Assembly (NCBI GenBank): GCA_900545905.1
Contig: URBA01000021.1
Location: 1-12,190, forward strand
Reading direction: 5' to 3'
From: an uncultured Collinsella sp.
GTDB lineage: Bacteria > Actinomycetota > Coriobacteriia > Coriobacteriales > Coriobacteriaceae
DNA: 12,190 nt
This document shows, piece by piece, positions 1 to 7,032 of the stretch. Each line of letters begins with the position of its first letter. Position 1 is the first letter of the stretch. The position numbers and the translations under genes are program-made. The notes under the pieces are model-generated. The model ran no database searches. It saw nothing but the letters and a program-made list of their open reading frames with translations, and was not told where the DNA came from.

Positions 1-42
1 CTTCTAGCTTCGTCGGCAGCGTCAGATGTGTATAAGAGACAG
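1..42 (+). other. Nextera sequencing adapter with i5 index (synthetic, not genomic)
   Basis: Bases 10-42 match the 33-nt Nextera read-1 transposase adapter, ending in the 19-bp mosaic end AGATGTGTATAAGAGACAG at 24-42. Bases 2-9 (TTCTAGCT) sit exactly where the i5 index belongs and match, from memory, Nextera index S515/N515. Base 1 would be the last base of the flow-cell arm. The first genomic base is 43. Any reading frame beginning at the ATG at 26 starts inside the adapter. Confidence 0.97.
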
Positions 43-109
43 GACTGGGGGCGGCGGTGAAGGGTTTTTTATCGTCGCCTCATTGGATTACATCAAAAAG
101 GGGAGCTGC

Positions 110-1327
110 GTGGCTATCCACATTGTCGAAGAGGCGAATCGTTGCCTAGGTTGTAAAAGGGCGTTCTGCCAGATTAAGGGCTGCCCGGTTCAGACGCCTA
201 TTCCGCAGGTCATCGACCTGTTCAAACAGCGTCGTCTAGAAGAGGCGGGCGAGCTGCTGTTCCAGAACAATCCCATGAGCGCGGTCTGTTCCATGGTGTG
301 CAACCATTCAGGCCAGTGCGAGGGTGCTTGCATCCAGGGCCGCAAGGGCACACCCGTGCATTTTTCGAGCATCGAGAACTATATCTCGACAGCGTATTTG
401 GACCGTAAGGAGTGGAAGCCCGCGCCGTCGTGCGGTAAACAGGTCGCCGTGGTCGGTTCCGGTCCTGCCGGTATCACCGTGGCCATTAAGATGGCCCAGC
501 TGGGCTGTGCCGTCACGGTATTTGAGCAGCGCCCCGAGATCGGTGGTGTGCTGGAGTACGGTATCCCCGAGTTCCGCCTGCCCCGTGCGCTCGTGCAAAA
601 GTATCGTCACGTGATGTGCTCGCTCGGCGTGCGCGTTCGTCCGTCGACCACCATCGGCGGTGCGCTCCACATCGACGACCTGCTGCGCGACGGCTACGAT
701 GCGGTCTTTGTTGGCACCGGTACCTGGCGAGCTCGCAAACTGGGTATTCTCGGCGAGTCGCGCGGCAACGTGCTGTTTGGTATCGATTACCTGGTCGATC
801 CTTCGAGCGTGGCGATCGGGCAGAACGTGGCGGTCATCGGTGCCGGCAATGTGGCCATGGATGTTGCCCGCACGGCGCTGCGCTCGGGCGCTCGCAAGGT
901 CACCGTGTATGCCCGATCGCTCCATATCTCGGCCATCGATGATGAGGTGGAGCTGACCGAGCTTGACGGTGCCGAGATTGTGTGCGGCAAGGCGATCTGC
1001 GCCATCGACGATAACGGTCCGGTGTTCGAGACGGCTATCTTTGACGAGGACAACAACGTGGTGGGTTACGAGGAAGAGCTCGACCATGCGTCTGCCGACA
1101 CGGTTGTGATTGCGGCTTCGCAGGTGCCAAAGGACAAGCTTGTGCTTACGACGGGTGGCTTGGAGACCGACCATCGCGGCCTTCTTTCGGTCGATGAACG
1201 CGGCATGACCACCGTACCGGGCGTCTTTGCCGCCGGCGACGTGGTCAACGGCCCGCTCACCGTGGTCCATGCCGTGGCCGGTGCCAAGCTCGCCGTCGAA
1301 GGCATGACCAACTACCTGGGCCTCTAA
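110..1327 (+). CDS. GltD/NfnB-like FAD- and NAD(P)-binding oxidoreductase with N-terminal Fe-S domain
   Basis: This is a 405-residue flavoprotein of the glutamate synthase small-subunit family (GltD, NfnB/NfnL, dihydropyrimidine dehydrogenase N-terminal half). These proteins pass electrons between NAD(P)H, FAD and 4Fe-4S clusters. Visible parts: a Fer4_20-type domain with cysteines 12, 15, 20, 25 and 60, 64, 70, 74; an FAD Rossmann motif GSGPAG at 116-121; an NAD(P) motif IGAGNVAMD at about 243-251; and a closing FAD motif GVFAAGDVV at 371-379. I place the start at GTG 110, four bases after an AAGGGGAG ribosome site. The frame stays open upstream only because it runs into adapter sequence. 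TTG at 83 is a weaker alternative. No glutamine amidotransferase/GltB or NfnS partner is in view, though one could lie upstream, outside the contig. The acceptor is therefore unknown. It is probably cytoplasmic. A hairpin with a T-run follows 17 bases after the stop. Confidence 0.85.
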   Translation: MAIHIVEEANRCLGCKRAFCQIKGCPVQTPIPQVIDLFKQRRLEEAGELLFQNNPMSAVCSMVCNHSGQCEGACIQGRKGTPVHFSSIENYISTAYLDRKEWKPAPSCGKQVAVVGSGPAGITVAIKMAQLGCAVTVFEQRPEIGGVLEYGIPEFRLPRALVQKYRHVMCSLGVRVRPSTTIGGALHIDDLLRDGYDAVFVGTGTWRARKLGILGESRGNVLFGIDYLVDPSSVAIGQNVAVIGAGNVAMDVARTALRSGARKVTVYARSLHISAIDDEVELTELDGAEIVCGKAICAIDDNGPVFETAIFDEDNNVVGYEEELDHASADTVVIAASQVPKDKLVLTTGGLETDHRGLLSVDERGMTTVPGVFAAGDVVNGPLTVVHAVAGAKLAVEGMTNYLGL

Positions 1328-1333
1328 CTCCAT

Positions 1334-1425
1334 CCCACCCATCAGTTGCGGTGAAATACGGACTGTTTTGGCTGTCAAAGGCCTCATCTACTCCGTATTC
1401 CACCGCAACTTTTTTGTGGGGTGGG
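1334..1425 (+). repeat. Hairpin repeat element, copy 1 (left of kdp locus)
   Basis: This copy fills almost all of the 98-bp gap between two convergent stop codons. Bases 1338-1418 match 9748-9828 at 76 of 81 positions, in the same orientation. The core is an inverted repeat: the arm at 1345-1362 pairs with TCCGTATTCCACCGCAAC at 1392-1409, with one A/C mismatch at 1354. It encloses a 29-nt loop that is itself conserved between copies. Outside the core, CCCACCC at 1334-1340 can pair with GGGTGGG at 1419-1425. Only two copies are visible, so the size of the family is unknown. Confidence 0.85.
1344..1415 (+). terminator. Intrinsic terminator within repeat copy 1
   Basis: A 19-bp stem (one mismatch at 1354) with a 29-nt loop is followed directly by six Ts at 1410-1415. 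It lies 17 bases past the stop of the upstream oxidoreductase. This fits rho-independent termination of rightward transcription. The opposite strand has no T-run after the hairpin, so leftward kdpE transcripts would meet a stem but no classical terminator. The loop is longer than usual, which keeps confidence below certainty. Confidence 0.7.
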
Positions 1426-2130
1426 CTAGAGACGCTGCATGCGGTACCCGACACCCATGTGCGTCTGAATCATCTTGGGGTGAGAGGGGTCTGCCTCGAT
1501 CTTCTTGCGCAGGGTGCGCATGAACACGCGCAGGCTCGCCAGATCGCTGTCCCAGCTCGTGCCCCATATCTCGCGGGTGATGAAGGTGTGGGTGAGCACC
1601 TTGTCGACGTTTTTCGCCAGAAGGACGAGCAATTTGTACTCGGTTGGGGTGAGCGAGAGCTCGCGTCCGTCTTTCGTCGCGTATCCCGCGGCGTAGTCGA
1701 TATGCAGCGGACCGTTGTCGAACGTGCTCGCTTCTGTCGACTCGCTCGACGCCATCGAGGAACGCCTCAAATTCGCACGGACGCGCGCGAGCAACTCATC
1801 CACAGAAAAGGGCTTGGTGAGGTAGTCGTCTGCCCCTGCGTCAAGTGCTGCAATCTTGTCGGAATCTTCGGTGCGCGCCGAAATGACGATAATGGGGACT
1901 GCCGACCAGCTTCGGATCTTCGTGATGACCTCGATACCGTCAATGTCGGGAAGGCCGAGGTCGAGCATGATGAGGCTGGGGCCGTGCGACACCGCATCCA
2001 TGATGGCGGCCTGGCCGTTGCATACCTTGCTGACGACATAGCCGTGGAGGTCAAGCGCGGTCGAAACGAGGTTTTGAACGGTCAGGTCATCTTCGACCAG
2101 GAGGATGCGTGGCTTAGCGGCATTATTCAT
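1426..2130 (-). CDS. kdpE: KdpE, OmpR/PhoB-type response regulator of the kdp operon
   Basis: This 234-residue DNA-binding response regulator is the expected partner of the adjacent KdpD. Its receiver domain spans about 8-120 and has the acidic pocket E13, D14, D15, the phosphoacceptor D57 (in LIMLDLGLPD), S84 and the conserved K106 in TKPF. A winged-helix domain follows at about 135-234, with the family's LTPTEYKLL stretch and the C-terminal GVGYRM wing. I chose ATG 2130 because the receiver motif begins straight after it and an AGGAG site lies about 10 bases upstream. The frame stays open further upstream, but that part reads as shadow of kdpD. The start overlaps the end of kdpD by 8 bp, indicating translational coupling. 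The phosphorylated protein should activate kdpFABC. The stop abuts repeat copy 1. Confidence 0.95.
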   Translation of the reverse strand: MNNAAKPRILLVEDDLTVQNLVSTALDLHGYVVSKVCNGQAAIMDAVSHGPSLIMLDLGLPDIDGIEVITKIRSWSAVPIIVISARTEDSDKIAALDAGADDYLTKPFSVDELLARVRANLRRSSMASSESTEASTFDNGPLHIDYAAGYATKDGRELSLTPTEYKLLVLLAKNVDKVLTHTFITREIWGTSWDSDLASLRVFMRTLRKKIEADPSHPKMIQTHMGVGYRMQRL

Positions 2131-4858
2131 GAATCTCGATCTCCTCAGCGGGCAGGGTAAAACGGAAGACGGCCCCATGGGGGTGGTTGTCGCGAACTTC
2201 GATGACGCCGCCATGCGCCTCCACGATGGAGCGGCAGAGCGACAGCCCAAGGCCGATGCTTCGACGCGAATCCACGGGCCGCGTATTGCCTGAGGTAAAG
2301 AAGCGCTCAAAGATATGAGGCTTGTCGCAGTCTGCCACACCCGGCCCATCGTCTGCGACGTCCACCACGACAAACGCACCCTCGCGACGTGCGCTGATGG
2401 TGACAGTCGAGTCCTCGGGAGTGTATTTGAAGGCGTTCATGATGAGGTTCGTAAGCACCTGCATGATGAGATGGACGTCGATGCGTACCAGCAGGATGTC
2501 GTCAGTGTGTTCGATGGTGACGGTACGTCCATGCGATGCTTGGGCGACATGGCTGAGGGCGGCCTCGATGACCTCGTCGATGAGCTCGGATGTGAGGTTG
2601 AGGCGAATGGTGCCGTCCTCGACGCGTGTGATGGCGAGGAGGTTCTCCACGGTATCGATAAGCCAGAGGGAGTCGTCGTAGATGGCATCGGCAAGATCGC
2701 AGCGTTGTTCGAGGCTGAGCTTCTCGTCGCTCTTCCGAAGGATTGCCGCAGATCCGGATATAGCCGTGAGGGGTGTCCTCAAATCGTGGCCGATGGAGCG
2801 CAAAAGGTTGGCGCGCAGCTGCTCGTTTTTCGCCAAGACCGCAGCCTCTTCGCGCTCTTGCGCCGCTCGGTCACTTTCGAGCGCCAAGGCGCATTCACCT
2901 ACGATAGATAGGACGATCGAATGCTCGAAGGCTTCGATCTCGCGCCCCTCCAGGTCGATGCCGATGACACCGAATACCTTGTCGCCGGTGCGAACCGCGA
3001 GGTAGAGACAGCGCGCCTCAGGCAGGGTCCGCGTGCTTGCGCCCGCGCGCTTGTTGTTGGTGTAGGTCCAGGTTGCAACGGCGCGCTCATAGTCGGTGAA
3101 CAGCGACGCGGATCGGTTTTCGGTGCCAGCGGACTCATAGAGCGCCTTGCCGAGCGTGCCGTGTTCGGCAGGGTAGAAGACCACGTCGAGTTTTAGCAGT
3201 TTGATGAGTTGGTTCATGGCGACGCGGGCGCACTCCTCCGCGCTATGGGCTTGCTGCAAGAGCTGGTTCGTTTCGAGGAGTACACGCGTTTTGAATGCGT
3301 TCTCGGCGGAGGTGCGGGCGTTGTCGGCGATGCGCGCAGTTAACTCGCCGGCGACCATAGCGGTAGCGAACATGATGCCGAACGTGACCAGATAGCTTCG
3401 GTCGTAGCTGGCGAGCGAAAACAGAGGCGTGACGAAGCAGAAGTTGTAAAGCACTACAGAGAGCACGCTCGATACGATCGTGCAGATACGCCCCGTCGTG
3501 GTGACGGCGGTCAGCAGGGCCGTGAGGATATAGAGGGATATGATGCTGGAATCGGCAAATCCCAGATGGCGGAAAGCCGTGCCGATCGCCGTGGCGACAA
3601 GAGAGAGGGCCAGCGTGCGAAGCACGTTTCGGCTGCTGGGCGGCTGCAGGGCGAGCGCATGCCGGCGTCCTTTGGGCCGGGAGGGCGGAGTCGACTGGTC
3701 TGGAATGATGTAAATGTCGAGGTTCGGGGCGAATGTTATGAGCTGTTCTACGAGAGATTTGCGGCCGAAGAGAGCCTGACGGACGCTGCTGTGCTCGCCC
3801 GTGCGTCCCATGACGATCTTCGAAATACCCGACAGGCGCGCGAACTCGGAGATCTGAAACGCGACGTCGTCGCCATAGACGGTTTCCATATGCGCTCCGA
3901 GCTGCTCGGCTAGGGCGATATTGGCTGCAAGCTTGGCGCGCTCATCATCGCTCATGGCTTGCGTGCGCGGGCTCTCTACGAACAGGGCGACGAGCTCGCT
4001 GCGAAACGCTTTCGCCATGCGTGCGGCGGCACGGACGATGCGGGGATTGGTCGGCGCCGGGGAGACGCAGACTAAGATACGCTCCCTGGTGTAGTAGTCA
4101 CGGTTTCCCAGCACGCGTGCGGCGTCTGTGAGGCGGCCGGTGCGATCGGCGCAGCGGCGCAGCGCGATTTCTCGGAGTGCGGTGAGGTTCTCGACGGTAA
4201 AAAAATGCTGTTGCGCTCGGTCGGCTTGTGCGGGACGGTAGACGAGGCCGGCGCGAAGGCGCTCAAGTAGGTCTTCGGGCTCTATGTCGACGAGCTCGAC
4301 CTGGTCGGCATCATCGAAGATACGGTCGGGGATTCGTTCGCTCACGACAACGCCGGTGATGGATGCAACCATGTCGTTTAGGCTCTCGATATGCTGAACG
4401 TTCACGGTCGTATAGACGTCGATGCCCGCATGTAGAAGTTCCTCGACGTCTTGATAGCGTTTGTCGTGGCGAGACCCCGGCGCATTCGTATGGGCGAGCT
4501 CGTCGACAAGGATGAGCTGAGGGGCGCGTTCGATAGCCGCATCTAGATCGAACTCGCTGAGCGCAATGCCGTTGTGCTCGATGAGTTTACAGGGCACGTT
4601 CTCAAGCCCTTGTGCAAGATGGGCAGTTGCCGGACGTTCGTGCGGCTCGATGTATCCCGCGACGACGTCGACACCTCGCCGCTTGGCGGCGTGGGCGGCT
4701 TGAAGCATCGCATAGGTTTTGCCTGTGCCAGCAGCGTAGCCAAAGAAAATCTTGAGGTGTCCCCGGCTGGTTCGAGCGTCATCGGCGACCTCGTCTTTCT
4801 CAATTGCCTTGAGGATGAGGTCTGGATTGACGCGAGTGTCCGATGCGTCGCGCTGCAT
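2123..4858 (-). CDS. kdpD: KdpD, potassium/turgor sensor histidine kinase
   Basis: This 911-residue membrane sensor kinase is close to the E. coli length (894). Domains in order: N-terminal KdpD ATPase-like domain (Walker A GYAAGTGKT at 40-48, Walker B-like LILVDELAH at 115-123); a Usp-like domain at about 257-385; a four-helix DUF4118 membrane block at about 410-507; a GAF-like region at about 520-665; HisKA with phosphoacceptor H691 in GHDLRTPLTA; and an HATPase domain with N box N804/N808, DDGPG at 836-840 and GLGLS at 869-873. Under K+ limitation KdpD phosphorylates KdpE; this is family knowledge. ATG 4858 is preferred because GAAAGG lies seven bases upstream. Met codons further upstream (4894, 4954) lack good sites and fall near the candidate promoter. 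The gene is divergent from kdpFABC, whereas in E. coli kdpDE lies downstream of kdpC in the same direction. Confidence 0.96.
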   Translation of the reverse strand: MQRDASDTRVNPDLILKAIEKDEVADDARTSRGHLKIFFGYAAGTGKTYAMLQAAHAAKRRGVDVVAGYIEPHERPATAHLAQGLENVPCKLIEHNGIALSEFDLDAAIERAPQLILVDELAHTNAPGSRHDKRYQDVEELLHAGIDVYTTVNVQHIESLNDMVASITGVVVSERIPDRIFDDADQVELVDIEPEDLLERLRAGLVYRPAQADRAQQHFFTVENLTALREIALRRCADRTGRLTDAARVLGNRDYYTRERILVCVSPAPTNPRIVRAAARMAKAFRSELVALFVESPRTQAMSDDERAKLAANIALAEQLGAHMETVYGDDVAFQISEFARLSGISKIVMGRTGEHSSVRQALFGRKSLVEQLITFAPNLDIYIIPDQSTPPSRPKGRRHALALQPPSSRNVLRTLALSLVATAIGTAFRHLGFADSSIISLYILTALLTAVTTTGRICTIVSSVLSVVLYNFCFVTPLFSLASYDRSYLVTFGIMFATAMVAGELTARIADNARTSAENAFKTRVLLETNQLLQQAHSAEECARVAMNQLIKLLKLDVVFYPAEHGTLGKALYESAGTENRSASLFTDYERAVATWTYTNNKRAGASTRTLPEARCLYLAVRTGDKVFGVIGIDLEGREIEAFEHSIVLSIVGECALALESDRAAQEREEAAVLAKNEQLRANLLRSIGHDLRTPLTAISGSAAILRKSDEKLSLEQRCDLADAIYDDSLWLIDTVENLLAITRVEDGTIRLNLTSELIDEVIEAALSHVAQASHGRTVTIEHTDDILLVRIDVHLIMQVLTNLIMNAFKYTPEDSTVTISARREGAFVVVDVADDGPGVADCDKPHIFERFFTSGNTRPVDSRRSIGLGLSLCRSIVEAHGGVIEVRDNHPHGAVFRFTLPAEEIEIHE

Positions 4859-4930
4859 AGCGTAGCCTTTCTGAAGTGTTGCCCATGCGTGCATACGCGG
4901 TGAGGACGCCACTGTATGCTCGCGAGGTCG

Positions 4931-4936
4931 AGTATA
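4931..4936 (-). promoter_or_regulatory. Candidate -10 box for kdpDE
   Basis: Read leftward this is TATACT, five of six matches to the sigma-70/SigA -10 consensus, about 73 bases before the kdpD start codon. No convincing -35 lies 16-18 bases upstream. That fits an activator-dependent promoter, or may mean the box is a chance match. Confidence 0.4.
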
Positions 4937-4969
4937 GGCGCACTGCAGCAGCAATAGTGCTTTCTACCT

Positions 4970-4991
4970 GCATCTTTACGGCATCTTAAGG
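4970..4991. promoter_or_regulatory. Candidate KdpE operator: 11-bp-period direct repeat
   Basis: GCATCTT occurs at 4970-4976 and again at 4981-4987. Extended to 11 bp, the two units agree at 9 of 11 positions. OmpR/PhoB-family regulators typically bind tandem direct half-sites about 10-11 bp apart, so this is a reasonable KdpE site. It lies almost exactly midway between the two candidate divergent -10 boxes (4931-4936 and 5017-5022). Assignment to KdpE is inference from position and spacing. Confidence 0.45.
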
Positions 4992-4992
4992 T

Positions 4993-5012
4993 CGTGAGCC
5001 CCGGCCCTCACG
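4993..5012. promoter_or_regulatory. Inverted repeat overlapping the kdpF -35 region
   Basis: CGTGAG at 4993-4998 and CTCACG at 5007-5012 form a perfect 6-bp inverted repeat around an 8-bp GC-rich spacer. It occupies the place where a -35 box for kdpF would sit, so it could be a second operator. It could equally be a chance palindrome in GC-rich DNA. Confidence 0.3.
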
Positions 5013-5016
5013 CCTC

Positions 5017-5022
5017 TTTAAT
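5017..5022 (+). promoter_or_regulatory. Candidate -10 box for kdpFABC
   Basis: TTTAAT matches five of six bases of the -10 consensus. It lies downstream of the direct repeat, so the repeat would sit at roughly -42 to -59 from the implied start. The -35 position is poor, as expected for an activated promoter. The implied leader before kdpF is about 75 nt. Confidence 0.4.
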
Positions 5023-5046
5023 CCCTAGAAGCGTTTACTGTCCCCA

Positions 5047-5068
5047 GACGCTTGCGAGAGCAGGCGTC
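5047..5068 (+). promoter_or_regulatory. Leader hairpin with GAGA tetraloop upstream of kdpF
   Basis: GACGCTTGC at 5047-5055 pairs with GCAGGCGTC at 5060-5068 over nine base pairs, one of them G-U. The loop is GAGA (5056-5059), a GNRA-type tetraloop. The hairpin ends 21 bases before the ribosome site and has no T-run, so it is not a terminator. An upstream segment (GCGT at 5031-5034) could pair instead with ACGC at 5048-5051, giving a mutually exclusive fold. It may stabilise or regulate the leader. No known riboswitch class was recognised. Confidence 0.5.
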
Positions 5069-5102
5069 CGAGACATCGGGCCGTGCGTGAAAGGGGCGGT
5101 AA

Positions 5103-5189
5103 ATGAACATCCTCATTCCCATCATCGGAGTCGTCTGCATTGGACTTCTTATCTATTACATCTACATTCTGATGAGGAGTGATTCGTAA
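5103..5189 (+). CDS. kdpF: KdpF, small membrane subunit of the Kdp K+ ATPase
   Basis: This 28-residue peptide (MNILIPIIGVVC... ending MRSDS) has a single hydrophobic helix at about 3-24 and a short charged C-terminal end, as expected for KdpF. E. coli KdpF is 29 residues, stabilises the KdpABC complex in the membrane and is easily missed in annotation. The ATG follows AAAGGGG (5090-5096) with six bases of spacing. The stop is three bases before the kdpA ATG, so the two are probably translationally coupled. It is the first gene of the kdpFABC operon. Identification rests on size, helix and position, since such short proteins share little sequence. Confidence 0.88.
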   Translation: MNILIPIIGVVCIGLLIYYIYILMRSDS

Positions 5190-5192
5190 ACT

Positions 5193-7016
5193 ATGGACGC
5201 TGCGATTCAGTACATCTTGTACTTTGCCGTACTCGTCGTCCTGGCCGTTCCGCTCGGTCGGTTCATGGCCCATATCATGGATGGTGAGCATACGTTCCTG
5301 TCGCCTGTGATTGCTCCTGTGGAGCGCGGCGTCTATCGTCTGCTTCGCATCGACGCGGCAGAGCAGATGGGGTGTAGGCGCTATCTGGCGAGCGTGCTGG
5401 TCTTTTCGGGGATCGGCCTCGTGGCTCTAGTGGCACTCCAAGCGCTTCAGTCCTTCTTGCCAGGCAATCCCCAGCACCTGCCGGGTGTGTCATGGGACCT
5501 GTCGTTCAATACGGCTGCTTCCTTCATAACCAACACCAACTGGCAGTCCTACTCCGGTGAGACCACCCTGTCCTATCTTGTGCAGTTCATGGGCCTCACC
5601 GTGCAAAACTTCTTGTCCGCTGGCACCGGTATCGCGGTCATGTTCGCGCTCATCCGCGGTTTCCGTCAGGTCAAGGAGCAGGGTCTGGGTTCCTTCTGGG
5701 TCGACCTCACCCGCACCGTCCTGTATGTGCTCATCCCGCTGAACCTCGTGTTCGGCATCTGCCTGGCTGCCGGTGGCGTCATCTCCAACTTCCAGCCGGC
5801 TCAGAAGGCTGAGCTCGTAGAACCCGTCGCTGTTCAGCCTAATGCAGACGGCGGCTGGAGCGTCATCGACGGCGCCCAGATTGAGGGCGACACGGTCAAG
5901 GTTGACGGCAAGGTTGTCGAGGGCGCGCGCGTGGTCACCGAGCAGTTCCTGCCCCAGGGTCCCGCGGCTCCTCAGGTCGCCATCAAGCAGTCCGGCACCA
6001 ACGGCGGCGGCTTCTTCGGCGTGAACTCCGCCCATCCGTATGAGAACCCCAGTGCCTTCACCAACATCATCGAGATGACCAGCCTGCTGCTGATTCCGGC
6101 CGCCTGTTGCTTCGCCTTCGGTATCGGCGTCAAGAACACCAAGCAGGGCAAGGCCATCTTTGCCGCCATGTTCATCCTGCTGGTGATCTTCACCGGCATC
6201 ATTGCCGTCAACGAGCATGCGGGCACCCCGCAGCTGGCCGATGGCGGAGCGGTCAATATCGAGATGACCGACGGCCAGGCCGGCGGCAACATGGAGGGCA
6301 AGGAGAGCCGTTTCGGTATCGCCTCCTCTTCTACCTGGTCCGCTTTCACGACGGCTGCTTCCAACGGCTCGGTTAACTCCATGCACGACTCCTACACTCC
6401 GCTGGGCGGTTTTATCCAGATGCTCCAGATTGCTCTGGGCGAGGTCGTCTTCGGCGGCGTGGGCTGCGGCCTGTACGGCATGATCGGCTTCGCCATCCTC
6501 ACAGTGTTCATCGCCGGCCTCATGGTCGGACGCACGCCTGAGTTCCTGGGCAAGAAGATCGAGCCGGGCGAGATGCGCTGGGCAGTTGTCCTGTGCTTGG
6601 CAACTCCGTTTGCCATTCTGGTGTGCTCGGCCATCGCCTGCATGGTGCCCGGTCTTGCCGACCAGCTCAACAATGGTGGCGCGCACGGCTTCTCCGAGGC
6701 GCTGTATGCCTTCACCTCATGCGGCGGCAACAACGGATCGGCGTTTGCAGGCATGAACTGCAACATTCCCTGGATCAACGTCATGCTCGGCCTCGAGATG
6801 CTGTTCGCCCGCTTCATGCCCATCATCGGTACGCTGGCTATCGCCGGCTCGCTGGCCAAGAAGGGCAAGGTCGCCGAGAGCGCCGGTACCCTGTCTACCA
6901 CCAACGGCATGTTCGTATTCCTGCTCGTGTTCATCGTTCTGCTGATCGGTGCCCTGAGTTTCTTCCCGGCTCTGGCGCTTGGCCCCGTTGCCGAGTTCTT
7001 CCAGATGATTGCGTAA
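5193..7016 (+). CDS. kdpA: KdpA, K+-channel-like subunit of the Kdp ATPase
   Basis: KdpA is the K+-translocating membrane subunit and descends from the K+ channel/Trk/Ktr superfamily. The four pore-loop regions are visible: NTNWQSYSGE at 114-123, GTNGGGFFGVN at 268-278, TTAASNGSVNSMHDS at 386-400 and TSCGGNNGSAFAGMN at 508-522. About ten hydrophobic helices surround them. At 607 residues it is some 50 longer than E. coli KdpA (557). A good part of the excess is an extra stretch at about 200-255, just before the second pore loop and probably on the outer face. The start is ATG 5193, three bases after kdpF. An AGGAG at 5174-5178 lies inside kdpF, rather far away, so coupling with kdpF translation is likely. 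Its stop is 16 bp before kdpB, with the kdpB ribosome site overlapping the stop. Confidence 0.97.
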   Translation: MDAAIQYILYFAVLVVLAVPLGRFMAHIMDGEHTFLSPVIAPVERGVYRLLRIDAAEQMGCRRYLASVLVFSGIGLVALVALQALQSFLPGNPQHLPGVSWDLSFNTAASFITNTNWQSYSGETTLSYLVQFMGLTVQNFLSAGTGIAVMFALIRGFRQVKEQGLGSFWVDLTRTVLYVLIPLNLVFGICLAAGGVISNFQPAQKAELVEPVAVQPNADGGWSVIDGAQIEGDTVKVDGKVVEGARVVTEQFLPQGPAAPQVAIKQSGTNGGGFFGVNSAHPYENPSAFTNIIEMTSLLLIPAACCFAFGIGVKNTKQGKAIFAAMFILLVIFTGIIAVNEHAGTPQLADGGAVNIEMTDGQAGGNMEGKESRFGIASSSTWSAFTTAASNGSVNSMHDSYTPLGGFIQMLQIALGEVVFGGVGCGLYGMIGFAILTVFIAGLMVGRTPEFLGKKIEPGEMRWAVVLCLATPFAILVCSAIACMVPGLADQLNNGGAHGFSEALYAFTSCGGNNGSAFAGMNCNIPWINVMLGLEMLFARFMPIIGTLAIAGSLAKKGKVAESAGTLSTTNGMFVFLLVFIVLLIGALSFFPALALGPVAEFFQMIA

Positions 7017-7032
7017 AGGAGGGCGCAGATTT

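Noticed and set aside
1334..1425. Possible coding peptide conserved between the two repeats on the minus strand (PHKKVAVEYGVD...)
   Set aside because: The same frame is open in both copies, but four of the five core base differences change an amino acid and neither copy has its own start or ribosome site. The hairpin explains the conservation better.
1351..2160. 269-codon plus-strand frame opposite kdpE
   Set aside because: It runs through the repeat hairpin and antisense to a clear response regulator, with no domain or ribosome site.
4859..5102. c-di-AMP (ydaO-type) riboswitch upstream of kdpF
   Set aside because: The context fits, but I cannot find the class's conserved motifs, and the leader after the candidate start is only about 75 nt, too short for that fold.
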